From an uncultured Prevotella sp. (GTDB taxonomy: Bacteria; Bacteroidota; Bacteroidia; Bacteroidales; Bacteroidaceae), in the NCBI GenBank assembly GCA_900543585.1, contig UQRP01000047.1, positions 1-15,746 on the forward strand: DNA of 15,746 nucleotides. The letters are read 5' to 3'. Every line of letters begins with the position of its first letter. Position 1 is the first letter of the stretch. The notes beneath the pieces are model-generated. The model was not told the DNA's origin. It did no database searches and saw only the letters and a list, made by a program, of their open reading frames with translations. Positions 1-7,851 of this stretch are shown here, piece after piece. Made by a program: the position numbers and the translations under genes.

Positions 1-54
1 AAGATGTCATGGGGCGTTTTTGTGAATACGTCTACGCAAATGTGGAGACGCTTA

Positions 55-241
55 CGCATAAAATTGCCCTTCGGGCATAAAATGGAGCATCTCCCTCACA
101 ATTCGCCCATAAGAATATAGCAGCAATCTATGAGCTACTTAGAAAGTCTGGATGCTGTAATCGGTTGCTCTATCTTATGCGTGAAGACTGAAGTGAGGTA
201 ATCGGTCGCTCTATTTTATGCCCGAAGGGCAATTTTACGCG
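55..241. repeat. Element bounded by 29-bp inverted repeats
   Basis: The stretch at 55-83 recurs as its reverse complement at 212-240 with one mismatch. Each arm holds its own small hairpin, GCCCTTCGGGC. Between the arms lies a degenerate direct repeat with a 41-bp period, starting GTAATCGG at 157 and again at 198. No open reading frame is credible here. The arrangement resembles a small non-autonomous element or a structured transcript end. No target-site duplication was identified. Bases 1-54 hold nothing I can name. Confidence 0.6.
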
Positions 242-252
242 AAGCGATTTTC

Positions 253-381
253 GTCATGGACAGGCTTGTACCCCCGTAGGGGATGAGGCCCAATCTACGG
301 GATAGCCGTCGAGCTTGCTCGAAAGGCGATTCCGTAGATTGGGCCTCACAGCTCCATGTGGAGCGAAAGCCTGTCCATGAC
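253..381. repeat. Cloverleaf-like nested inverted-repeat element
   Basis: Perfect 15-bp outer arms (253-267 and 367-381, GTCATGGACAGGCTT and its complement) enclose three further stems. These are a CCCC/GGGG hairpin near 272-282, a perfect 17-bp stem at 284-300 with 332-348 capped by GAGC-TT-GCTC, and a GCTCCA/TGGAGC hairpin at 351-364. The whole can fold as a cruciform or three-armed RNA. It is non-coding. A related outer arm, TGGACAGGCTT, reappears at the right end of the window. Bases 382-434 show no feature. Confidence 0.65.
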
Positions 382-434
382 AATTTTCCTTTTCCCTTAC
401 CGTTAAATGACTATTAGTGGGATATTGATATGTC

Positions 435-581
435 CTGCTGTCCACGTGAGACCTCTTCGAGGTCTTTGCCCTCTCCATGCCTATACCCCAGGTCGCTCGG
501 TGGCGGTAGGTCTCGCTTCGCGTCGCCCTCCCGCCCCCTCGACGACCTGGGGTCATTCATGGTGTGACCCCTCCGGGGTCA
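435..581 (+). repeat. Multi-hairpin dispersed element, copy A
   Basis: This is the first of three copies of an element of about 145 bp (others at 12234-12378 and, inverted, 12476-12620). The conserved frame is CTGCTGTCCACGTGAGAC, then hairpin AGACCTC-TTC-GAGGTCT, then a long stem opened by CCCCAGGTCG and closed by CGACCTGGGG, then TCATTCATGGTGT, then hairpin GACCCC-TCC-GGGGTC. The tip of the long stem differs between copies but stays self-complementary. This looks like a REP/MITE-like DNA element or a structured RNA. It follows the 3' end of the susD-like gene. Confidence 0.65.
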
Positions 582-656
582 GTGCTCATTCGAGGAACTA
601 CCTCTTCGAGATCAGTGCTCATTCGAGGGACTACCTCTTCGAGGTCGGTGCTCATT
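577..656 (+). repeat. 33-bp tandem repeat at the tail of copy A
   Basis: Two full 33-bp units (577-609 and 610-642) and a partial third (643-656) each start GRTCAGTGCTCATTCGAGG and end CTACCTCTTCGA. They overlap the last hairpin of copy A and run up to the stop codon of the susD-like gene (659-657). Each unit can form short GAGG/CCTC stems. An equivalent GGTCAGT-led tandem array follows copy B at 12372. Confidence 0.65.
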
Positions 657-2108
657 CTACCATTTGTTCACCGTAAGATTCGGGTTCTTCTCTCTGACCG
701 CCTTGGGGAAGGGGATGATGTAGAGGTTGCTGGTGGGAGAGAGCGTATAGGTCTGATGCGGTGTATTTGTGTCGACGAGGGGGAAGGTGCGCGTGATGGT
801 CTTCTGATAGGCCTCTTCGGTGTTCAGACGCTTCTGGTCCCAGAAGCGGTGGAAGCCGAAGAGCAGCTCCTTCCGCCTTTCCGTGATGACATTCTCCACA
901 GCCTCCTTCTCTGTTGCTGGCTGACTCAGCACGGCCTCGTCGCCCTCTATGCGCTTGGCGCGCAGGGCGTTGAGCGTTGCTGTGGATGCCGCGATGTCTC
1001 CGAGCCGGGCTTCCGCCTCCGCCTTGATGAGGTAGACCTCGGCCGTGCGCATGCCCACACTGCTATAGAAGAACTTCGAGTAGGTGATGCTGGTGTTCCA
1101 CAGTGCGGCACCACTGCCATTGTCGAAGAAATAGGCACTGTTCCCCTTTGTCTTGAAGAACAGGTTCAGACGCAGGTCGTTGTCGCCATAGAGCTTGACG
1201 AGTTCCGGACTTATCATACCATAGGTGTAGGCCGGGTTCTCTGTGGGACCGCCCTGGAAGGCGTAGTTCAGCACTTCCGGGTTGCCGCCTTTGGCATAGC
1301 GCTTGTCCTTGGTGGGACCACCAGCGGCCTTCAGCGCCACGTAGTCGATGAGGCTGCTGTTCAGCGCCAGACTGCTGTTGGCGGCCGCCAACGCCTTGTC
1401 GTAGTCGCGGTGGAAGAGATAGACGAGAGCGGCAAAGGCATAGCCAAAGGCTTTGTTAGGATGATATTCTGTCAGTGGCTTCTCTACGAGATAGGGTAGG
1501 GAAGCCTCGACCTCTGCAATGATGAAGTTGTAGACTTGGTCCACCGTTGATTTTGTCGGTGTGGCCTCCAAGTCATAGGTGTCCATGATGGGCACGCCAC
1601 CGTCTGTGGCCGCCGTCGCCGGGTCGTAGGCCTTTGCAAAGGTGTTGACAGCTATAAAATGGTCCCAGGCGCGCATGATGCGGGCCTCGGCCTTGGCCAA
1701 CGCCTTTGTCTTGTCGTCGCCGATACTGTTGTCGACTTGTGAGATGACGATGTTCTCGCGCAGAATGTAAGTGTAGCAGTTCTCGTAGAGGTTGTTGTCG
1801 CTTAACTCGTTGCGGTCGGCACTCTCGTTGAAGATGGTGTTGATGCCGTCGTAGGTCTGACTCTCATGGCCTATCACCGTCGACTCCTTAATCCAGGCGT
1901 TGTCGCTGAGCAGGGCAAAGGACGAGGGATAGTAGGAGCGCTGTGGCATGGCCACGAGCTCCAGATACTGTGAGGCGGAGTCCACGGTGATGACCCCGGT
2001 GGGTGTGATGTCGACATAGCTGTCACAGCCCGTGAGCGTTGTGGCCGCTGTGACGAGGAGGGCGAGGGCGGCCTTCAGCGGCCGCGATGTGAAGATATTG
2101 AGATGCAT
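657..2108 (-). CDS. SusD/RagB-family outer-membrane nutrient-binding lipoprotein
   Basis: This 483-residue protein begins with a lipoprotein signal peptide: a basic start, a hydrophobic run, then lipobox LTGC with Cys28 as the lipid anchor. The body has SusD features: an N-terminal helical region with the DSASQYLELVAMPQRS segment, TPR-like helices in the middle (for example around EARIMRAWDHFIAVNTFAKAY), and a C-terminal half with RTAEVYLIKAEAEARLGD and ITERRKELLFGFHRFWDQKR. SusD proteins cap SusC porins and capture glycans or peptides at the cell surface. The substrate cannot be read from sequence. It follows the susC relic by 17 bases, the usual susC-susD order, so its partner is broken and its original promoter appears lost. 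The frame is intact and the length is normal for the family. The stop codon directly abuts a repeat array. Confidence 0.93.
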   Translation of the reverse strand: MHLNIFTSRPLKAALALLVTAATTLTGCDSYVDITPTGVITVDSASQYLELVAMPQRSYYPSSFALLSDNAWIKESTVIGHESQTYDGINTIFNESADRNELSDNNLYENCYTYILRENIVISQVDNSIGDDKTKALAKAEARIMRAWDHFIAVNTFAKAYDPATAATDGGVPIMDTYDLEATPTKSTVDQVYNFIIAEVEASLPYLVEKPLTEYHPNKAFGYAFAALVYLFHRDYDKALAAANSSLALNSSLIDYVALKAAGGPTKDKRYAKGGNPEVLNYAFQGGPTENPAYTYGMISPELVKLYGDNDLRLNLFFKTKGNSAYFFDNGSGAALWNTSITYSKFFYSSVGMRTAEVYLIKAEAEARLGDIAASTATLNALRAKRIEGDEAVLSQPATEKEAVENVITERRKELLFGFHRFWDQKRLNTEEAYQKTITRTFPLVDTNTPHQTYTLSPTSNLYIIPFPKAVREKNPNLTVNKW

Positions 2109-2125
2109 ATATTGTCGGGAAAGGG

Positions 2126-3612
2126 TTAGAAACTTGTGGAGAGACCGATGGCGAAGGTCTTCGGTGTGGCCATGCCTCGTGTGCCGCTGTTCAGACCATA
2201 GGTCTCAGGGTCGATATGATGTCCGGCCTTGGCCCATGTCAGCAGGTTGTTGACCTGGAAGGAGAGCTTTGTGGCCCCGAGGTGCAGCGGCCGTGTCCAG
2301 TAGTCGGGCAGGGTGTAGGCCACGGAGATGGAGCGCAGCTTCACATAGTCCGCTGACCGCACCTGAGCGTCGCTGTAGCGCCACCAGGCGCTGAAGGTGC
2401 TGGCATAGGAGCGCAGGCTGTTGTCCATATCGACATAGAGGCGAGGGACATCGGCGTTGCTCTCCGACCAGCGGTTGAGGATGTCGTTGGTCTCGACATC
2501 CCATGTGGCGAGGTCGGCGGTGGGGAGCCGCAGCTTGTTGCCGCCGGAATAGACGAGGAAGGCGTTGACCTCGAGTCCGCGCCAGGCAGCATGGAGAGAG
2601 AGGCTGCCGTTGTGACGACACGGGAGGTCAGACCCAGCGTGGCGTCCATATAGCGGCGCACGAGGAGGTCGCTGGCATGGCGGTTGTAGTACTCGATGTT
2701 ACCGCTGAGGCGGCTGTTGAGGATGCGGAAGTCGAGACCGATGTTCGTTGTCGCCGTCTTCTCCCACCGTAGCTTGGGGTTGGGCAGGTCGTCGTCGTTA
2801 TAGCTGAGATAGGTGGTGCGGATGGGATTGCTCAGCGTCTTATAGGTGGCCACGAAATAGGTTGTAGAAGTCTGGTCCACATTACCGTTGATACCGTAGG
2901 TGGCGCGGAGCTTGAGGAAGTCGACCCAGGCGACGTGCCGCATGAACTTCTCGCTGGAGAGGGTCCATCCCGCACCCACCGACCACAGCGGGTGGTGTTG
3001 GTCGTTGGTGTCGAGGCCGAAGAGGTCGGCCTCGTCCCAGCGGATGCTGCCCGTGATGTTGTAGCGGTATTTATAGGTGTATCCGGCATTGGCGTAGAAG
3101 GATGCGTAGCGGTGGCGCACGATAGACTGCTTGGTAGCCAGTCCGCTGAGAGTTGTGTTGCGGTCGGTGACGGCACTCGTCCATCCCGTTGTGGCCAGCG
3201 ACTCCCAGTCCATGCGCTCCGAGGTCAGCGTGACGGGGTTGTAGCCGTACATCAGCTGCTCGGTGAGGCGTGGCCGGTTGTTCTGCCGGAACTCCATACC
3301 CATGAGGGCGTTGACGACATGGCCACCGCGGAAGGTGCGGTCGAAGGAGAGCTGGTTGCGGAAGGTGTAGTTGCTGTTGTTCTGCACACCGCTGTAGTAG
3401 CGGCCGCCCGAGGGGATATGGGCCTTGCCGTCGGTGTCGATGCCGAAGTTGTAGTCGGTGCGCATGAGGTAGTCGTCCTCGGCATCGTAGAACTCCGTCT
3501 TCCGCTGGTTCCACTCGTACTGGTACATGAGGTTGTAGCGGAAGGAGCGCAGGAAGCGCACCTCGGCGTTGACGAAGGGCCGCAGACCGATATAGCGCTG
3601 CTTGGTGATCAT
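2126..3612 (-). pseudogene. SusC/RagA-type TonB-dependent receptor, truncated and frame-broken
   Basis: Two frames together give beta-barrel sequence of a SusC-like TonB-dependent transporter. The first frame (from the ATG at 3612) gives barrel strands such as YRYNITGSIRWDEADLFG and LKLRATYGINGN, down to TLGLTSRVVT near 2613. The reading then jumps frame at about 2605-2613 into SLSLHAAWRGLEVNAFLVYS and runs to a normal ending, FAIGLSTSF, with the C-terminal Phe typical of outer-membrane barrels. In family members these two segments are separated by a long stretch of barrel, so the junction looks like an internal deletion as well as a frameshift. The signal peptide, carboxypeptidase-like domain, TonB box and plug are absent: homology stops at the heptamer repeat array. 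Almost certainly non-functional as an importer. Confidence 0.85.
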
Positions 3613-3662
3613 TAACACCTACCACCTCCCACCTACCACCTACCACCTATCACCTATCACCC
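3613..3662. repeat. TAGGTGG heptamer array (reads on the minus strand)
   Basis: Read on the minus strand this is a run of TAGGTGG/TAGGTGA-type heptamers ending GGTGGTAGGTGTTAATG (3626-3610). The same array with the identical 17-base end lies on the plus strand at 12139-12225. Here it forms the 5' edge of the susC relic and supplies its first possible ATG. It also lies just upstream of the ATPase promoter. Confidence 0.8.
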
Positions 3663-3688
3663 AATATATCATTTTTTGATTATCATCT

Positions 3689-3719
3689 TTTGATAATTGC
3701 GATAAAAGTGCTATCTTTG
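3689..3719 (+). promoter_or_regulatory. Bacteroidetes-type promoter for the ATPase gene
   Basis: A -33 box TTTG (3689-3692) is followed after 19 bases by a perfect -7 box TATCTTTG (3712-3719), matching the TTTG-N19-TAnnTTTG consensus of the Bacteroidetes primary sigma factor. The start codon is at 3739, so the leader is only about 10-15 bases. Confidence 0.75.
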
Positions 3720-3738
3720 CCGAAAAGAAAATTATACT

Positions 3739-4872
3739 ATGAGATTGAACAATCCCTTTGTCACGAATGGCTATGCCGGTCCTGAATATTTTTGTGACCG
3801 CGTATCCGAGACTCAGCAGATAACAGAGTTGCTGACAAATGAGAACAATATTGCACTGATTTCTCCTCGAAGGATGGGAAAGACGGAATTGATTCATCAT
3901 TGCTTTGCTCAGCCTGAGATAGAGAAAGACTATTACACCTTTCTTATTGACATCTATTCGACCAATTCTGTCAGTGATATGGTCAATATGTTTGGCAAAG
4001 CCATCATAGATAAGTTGCGGCCTTTAGGACGTAATGTATGGGAGAAATTTATCAATATTCTATCATCTATCCGTTCAGAAATTTCGTTTGACATCAACGG
4101 ACAACCTTCGTGGGGCTTGGGAATTGGTGAGATAAAGAATCCAGAGGTCACACTTGACGAGATATTCTCTTATCTCAATCAAGCCGACAAGCCTTGCCTT
4201 GTGGCTATTGATGAGTTTCAACAAATTACGAACTATAACGACAAAAAGGTTGAGGCGTTACTCCGTACCTACGTACAGCGCAGTGTCAATGCGCATTTCA
4301 TTTTCTCAGGATCTCATCGCCATCTGATGGGTGAGATTTTTACGTCGCCGGCCCGCCCATTCTATCAGAGTGTCATTCTGATGAACCTCAAGGCGTTGTC
4401 ACTGGATAAATACAAGGAATTTGCTGTCAATCAATTTGAAAATAGGGGAAAGCATATTGAACCGCAAGTAATCGATGAGGTCTATTCTCGCTTTCATGGC
4501 GTTACATCGTATATGCAACGCATCATGAATGTGCTCTTCCTAAAGACTGGGAAGGGAGCAACCTGCACGACACAGATGATAGATGAAGCTATTGACTACA
4601 ACATCAATATTGCTTCTGACTCCTATGAAGCCATCCTTCGCCAGATGCCAGAAAAGCAACGCAACGTCCTTCTGGCTATTTCTGCTGAAGGTGAGGCGAG
4701 AAATGTGAGAGGTGGCGCCTTCTCAAAGAAATATCATCTGCCCTCTCCCAGTTCTGTCAATTCTGCTGTCAAAGGTTTGTTAGAAAAAGATTTTATCACG
4801 CAGACCGATGACGCTTATATTGTGTATGACAGATTTTTTGATATCTGGTTGAGACGGCAGATGATAGGATAG
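3739..4872 (+). CDS. P-loop ATPase with C-terminal winged-helix region (AAA-like)
   Basis: The 377-residue protein has a Walker A motif SPRRMGKT (residues 42-49), a Walker B motif CLVAIDEF (153-160) and a likely sensor segment FIFSGSHRH (187-195). The C-terminal part (about 290-375) has winged-helix character, with VNSAVKGLLEKDFI and a closing RFFDIWLRRQM. This layout fits the COG1672-like ATPases that are common and often multicopy in Bacteroidetes and archaea. Their roles are poorly known and no substrate can be inferred. The N-terminus NPFVTNGYAGPEYFCDR is typical of the group. The gene is visibly AT-richer than its neighbours, has its own promoter, is convergent with the sulfur operon and lies next to a heptamer array, which suggests later insertion here. 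The ATG at 3739 is the only sensible start. Confidence 0.85.
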   Translation: MRLNNPFVTNGYAGPEYFCDRVSETQQITELLTNENNIALISPRRMGKTELIHHCFAQPEIEKDYYTFLIDIYSTNSVSDMVNMFGKAIIDKLRPLGRNVWEKFINILSSIRSEISFDINGQPSWGLGIGEIKNPEVTLDEIFSYLNQADKPCLVAIDEFQQITNYNDKKVEALLRTYVQRSVNAHFIFSGSHRHLMGEIFTSPARPFYQSVILMNLKALSLDKYKEFAVNQFENRGKHIEPQVIDEVYSRFHGVTSYMQRIMNVLFLKTGKGATCTTQMIDEAIDYNINIASDSYEAILRQMPEKQRNVLLAISAEGEARNVRGGAFSKKYHLPSPSSVNSAVKGLLEKDFITQTDDAYIVYDRFFDIWLRRQMIG

Positions 4873-4897
4873 GGCATTATCATATCATGCCTTCTAA
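4873..4897. terminator. Possible weak bidirectional terminator
   Basis: The 29-base gap between the convergent ATPase and cysH genes holds a GGCAT/ATGCC hairpin (4873-4877 with 4887-4891, 9-base loop) followed by a T-rich stretch on the plus strand. The stem is short, so this is tentative. Confidence 0.3.
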
Positions 4898-4901
4898 CTT
4901 T

Positions 4902-5617
4902 TCAGTATCTTTGGTGCAGTCCGCACTCGCGCTTGTCGGGTGCTTCCCACCACCAGCGGCCAGAGCGGGGGTCGTCACCGGGCTTCACGGCACGTGTGCA
5001 GGGCTCGCAGCCGATGCTGGGGAAACCCTTGTCGAAGAGTTTGTTGTAGGGCACGTGGTTCTTATGGATGTAGTCGCGGACCTCCTCCTCGCTCCAGTTG
5101 ATGAGCGGGTTCACCTTGATGAGTCCGTGGATGTCGTCCCATTCCACTAAACGCATGTCCTTTCGTGTGACGCTCTGCTCGTGGCGCAGACCGCATATCC
5201 AGGCGTCGAGACCCTGGAAGGCACGCTTCAGCGGCTCCAGCTTGCGGATGGCGCAGCAGCGGTGGCGACTCTCGATGCTGTTGTAGAAGAGGTTGATACC
5301 CTCTTCGCGCACCATGCGCTGCACCTCACGATAGTCGGGGAAGAAAACTTCTATCTTGATGTTGTAGGTGAGGTTGGTGCGGTCGATGAGCTGGTAGGTC
5401 TCAGGGAAGAGACGCCCCGTGTCAAGGGTGAAGATACGTGTCTTCGGGTTCTCCTTGACAATCATATGTGTCAGCGCCTGGTCCTCGATGGAGAGTGAGG
5501 AGGAGAGGGCGATGCGGCCCTCATACTCCTTGAGAAACCAAGCCAGCACCTCCTGGGGCGTGGCATCGGCAACCGCTCGTTGAGGCGGTCGATGATTTCT
5601 GTGTCGATACTGTTCAT
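4902..5617 (-). pseudogene. cysH: CysH, iron-sulfur (APS-type) reductase, frameshifted near the N-terminus
   Basis: The coding sequence starts at the ATG at 5617, two bases after the cysN stop, giving MNSIDTEIIDRLNER. It then needs one added base near 5570-5577 to continue as VADATPQEVLAWFLKEYEG and on to the end. The repaired protein is about 238 residues, normal for CysH. It has the PAPS-reductase fold (ALSSSLSIEDQALTHMI, TLDTGRLFPETY), the paired cysteines RCC and CEPC separated by about 80 residues that bind a [4Fe-4S] cluster, and the catalytic tail KRECGLH. The cluster cysteines point to reduction of APS rather than PAPS, which fits the absence of cysC. The product is sulfite. Last gene of the operon. 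The shift may be a real lesion or a sequence error; everything downstream of it is well conserved. Confidence 0.85.
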
Positions 5618-5619
5618 GG

Positions 5620-6891
5620 CTATTTTATCATTCCTGCGCCCACCGTCTCGTTGGTATCGGGGTCGATGAAAATCAGCGACCCTGTGACGCGGTTGTGCTG
5701 GTATTTGTCGAAGACGAGGGGAGCGGCGGTATGGAGCTCCACCTCTGCGATGTCGTTCATGGCAAGCTGGGAGACTCCCGTCTCCTTCTCCAAGGTGTTG
5801 ATATTGTGGCGGAAGTTGATGCTGCGTACCATGCCCACCGTCTCCGATGTTGTCTGCCGGATGATGTATTTCTTCCGCAACTGCAGGGGCTGCTCGTTGA
5901 ACCAGCATACGTCCATGGTGGCATCCTGCGCCACCTCAGGCTGTGCTTCGTCGGCCTTGACGAGGGTGTCGCCGCGGCTGATGTCTATCTCGTCGTTGAG
6001 CTGGATGGTCACACTCAGGGGTGCGAAGATCTCGTTGAGTTCGTCTTTAGCCTGTGACAGACGCTTCACCGTGCTCTCCAAGCCGGACGGCAGCACGCGC
6101 ACACGGTCGCCGACATGGAGGGTGCCACCGGCTACACGGCCCGCATAGCCGCGGAAGTCATGGTATTTGTCGGAGATGGGGCGGATGACATACTGTACGG
6201 GGAAGCGGAACTCCTTACTGCCTACCTTGTGGACGATGGGCACCGTCTCCAAGTATTCCAACAGTGGCAGGCCCGTATACCAGGGCATGCGCTCCGACTT
6301 GTTGACGACATTGTCGCCGTCCTTAGCGCTGATGGGGATGAAGACGACGTTGCGGATGTTCAGTGTCTCCGACATCTTGTTGTAGTCGGCTTTAATCTTG
6401 TTGTAGACATCCTCGGAGAAGTCTACGAGGTCCATCTTGTTGATGGCCACGACGATGTTCGGGATGCCGAGGAGAGAGGAGATGTAGCTGTGTCGCACCG
6501 TCTGCTCCAGGACGCCATGGCGTGCGTCGACGAGGATGATGCTCAGGTCGGCCGTAGAGGCTCCTGTGACCATGTTGCGCGTATACTGTACGTGTCCCGG
6601 TGTGTCGGCGATGATAAACTTCCGCTTTGGTGTAGCGAAATAGCGGTAGGCCACGTCGATGGTGATTCCCTGTTCCCGCTCGGCCCTGAGTCCGTCGGTG
6701 AGGAGCGCGAGGTTCACCTCCTCGTTGCCGCGTGCCTTGGAAGCCGTCTCCACAGCCTCCAGCTGGTCTTCAAAGATGGACTTGCTGTCGTAGAGCAGTC
6801 GCCCGATGAGGGTGCTCTTACCGTCGTCCACGCTGCCCGCTGTGGAGAAGCGGAGCAGCTGCATATCTAAATAGCCTCGTGTATTCGTCAT
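5620..6891 (-). CDS. cysN: CysN, sulfate adenylyltransferase GTPase subunit
   Basis: This intact 423-residue translation-factor-like GTPase drives APS formation by CysD. The G motifs are all present: G1 GSVDDGKS (19-26), G2 region EREQGITID with Thr77, G3 DTPGH (96-100), G4 NKMD (151-154), and a G5-like ISAKDG. EF-Tu-type beta-barrel domains follow (from about 220, FRFPVQYVIRPISDKYHDFRG). It is somewhat shorter than the E. coli protein and has no fused APS kinase. It lies between cysD (54 bases upstream) and cysH (two bases downstream). Its partner CysD is interrupted, so activity in vivo depends on whether that stop is real. Confidence 0.95.
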   Translation of the reverse strand: MTNTRGYLDMQLLRFSTAGSVDDGKSTLIGRLLYDSKSIFEDQLEAVETASKARGNEEVNLALLTDGLRAEREQGITIDVAYRYFATPKRKFIIADTPGHVQYTRNMVTGASTADLSIILVDARHGVLEQTVRHSYISSLLGIPNIVVAINKMDLVDFSEDVYNKIKADYNKMSETLNIRNVVFIPISAKDGDNVVNKSERMPWYTGLPLLEYLETVPIVHKVGSKEFRFPVQYVIRPISDKYHDFRGYAGRVAGGTLHVGDRVRVLPSGLESTVKRLSQAKDELNEIFAPLSVTIQLNDEIDISRGDTLVKADEAQPEVAQDATMDVCWFNEQPLQLRKKYIIRQTTSETVGMVRSINFRHNINTLEKETGVSQLAMNDIAEVELHTAAPLVFDKYQHNRVTGSLIFIDPDTNETVGAGMIK

Positions 6892-6945
6892 TGTCTTGTC
6901 TGTTTCTGGTTATTTCTATTGGGCCTATTAGGCCTATTCTGCCTA
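6892..6945. repeat. Short GGCCTATT repeat in the cysD-cysN gap
   Basis: The gap between cysD and cysN contains three near-identical steps of about 10 bases (TTGGGCCTATTAGGCCTATT followed by CTGCCTATTAG, about 6918-6950), running into the cysD stop codon. It is the longest gap in the operon. No terminator-like stem with a T run is seen. Confidence 0.45.
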
Positions 6946-7848
6946 TTAGAAGTATCCTGCTTTTTTTCTGTCCTCCATAGCTGTCTCCGACCGTTTGTCG
7001 TCGGCTCTTCCGCCCCTCTCAGTGACGCGGCTGGCAGCTATCTCCTCGATGATGTCCTCCACGGTGTGCGCTTTCGACTCGGTGAGACCTGTGCAGGTGA
7101 TGTCGCCGATGGTGCGGCAGCGCACCTCCTTGGTGACGACCTCCTCGGTGGGTTTGCGCTTGATGACGGGGAGGGCGGCGAGCCACTGACCGTCGCGGTT
7201 GAAGACCTCGCGGGTATGGGTGAAATAGAGGCTGGGCATAGGAATCTTCTCCAGAAGGATATACTGCCAGACGTCCATCTCCGTCCAGTTGGAGATAGGG
7301 AAGACGCGGAAGTGCTCGCCCATGTTCTTACGTCCGTTGAAGATGTTCCAGAGCTCCGGGCGCTGGTTCTTTGGGTTCCACTGTCCGAACTCGTCGCGGT
7401 GGCTGAAGAAGCGCTCCTTGGCGCGGCTCTTCTCCTCGTCGCGGCGTGCACCGCCGATGGCAGCGTCAAACTTGTATTTGTCGATGGTGTCGAGGAGCGT
7501 CACCGTCTGTAGTTTGTTGCGGCGGGCATATTAGCCGGTCTCTTCTTTCACGCGTCCCTGGTCGATGCTCTCCTGCACGCTGCCCACGATGAGGTCGGCG
7601 CCGAGCTCCTTGATGAGGTTGTCGCGGTAGTCGATGGTCTCCTGGAAGTTGTGGCCCGTGTCGATATGTACCAATGGGAAAGGTATCTTGGCGGGGAAGA
7701 AAGCTTTATAGGCTAAATGTGTGACGACGATGGAGTCCTTGCCGCCGGAGAAGAGGATGCAAGGGCGCTCAAACTGTGCTGCTACCTCACGGAGCACATA
7801 GATGGACTCCGACTCCAGTTCTTTGAGATGGGTAATGTTATGGTTCAT
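6946..7848 (-). pseudogene. cysD: CysD, sulfate adenylyltransferase small subunit, with in-frame TAA
   Basis: One frame runs from the ATG at 7848 to 6946 and would encode about 300 residues, matching E. coli CysD in length, but a TAA (7533-7531) stops it at codon 106. The first part has the PP-loop SGGKDS (34-39) that binds ATP, and HIDTGHNFQET. The stop falls between EETG and YARRNKLQTVTLLDTI, in a well-conserved part of the family. The second part has GGARRDEEKSRAKERFFS, QWNPKNQRPELW, FRVFPISNWTEMDVW and a normal C-terminus. A GTG at 7503 could restart translation, but that fragment would lack the nucleotide loop. TAA excludes selenocysteine decoding. It is either a true nonsense lesion or a sequence error. 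It starts three bases after the siroheme-synthase relic. Confidence 0.88.
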
Positions 7849-7851
7849 TCT

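Noticed and set aside
253..381. tRNA-like gene because of the cloverleaf outline
   Set aside because: It is too long, arms have no tRNA consensus, and there is no T-loop or acceptor pattern.
254..556. Similar small ORFs (MTPGR.GGGR ... RSHVDSR) in copies A and C of the multi-hairpin element, suggesting a conserved peptide
   Set aside because: In copy B the same frame hits a stop after about 17 codons, and the similarity follows the DNA repeat rather than protein constraint.
564..1499. Long plus-strand ORF of 311 codons opposite the susD-like gene
   Set aside because: It is a shadow of the GC-rich minus-strand gene, with low-complexity sequence and no recognisable domain. The same holds for 2935-3615, 6115-6870, 8491-9129 and 9562-10101.
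7531..7533. Recoded stop (selenocysteine or pyrrolysine) in cysD
   Set aside because: The codon is TAA, not TGA or TAG, and relatives have no special residue there.
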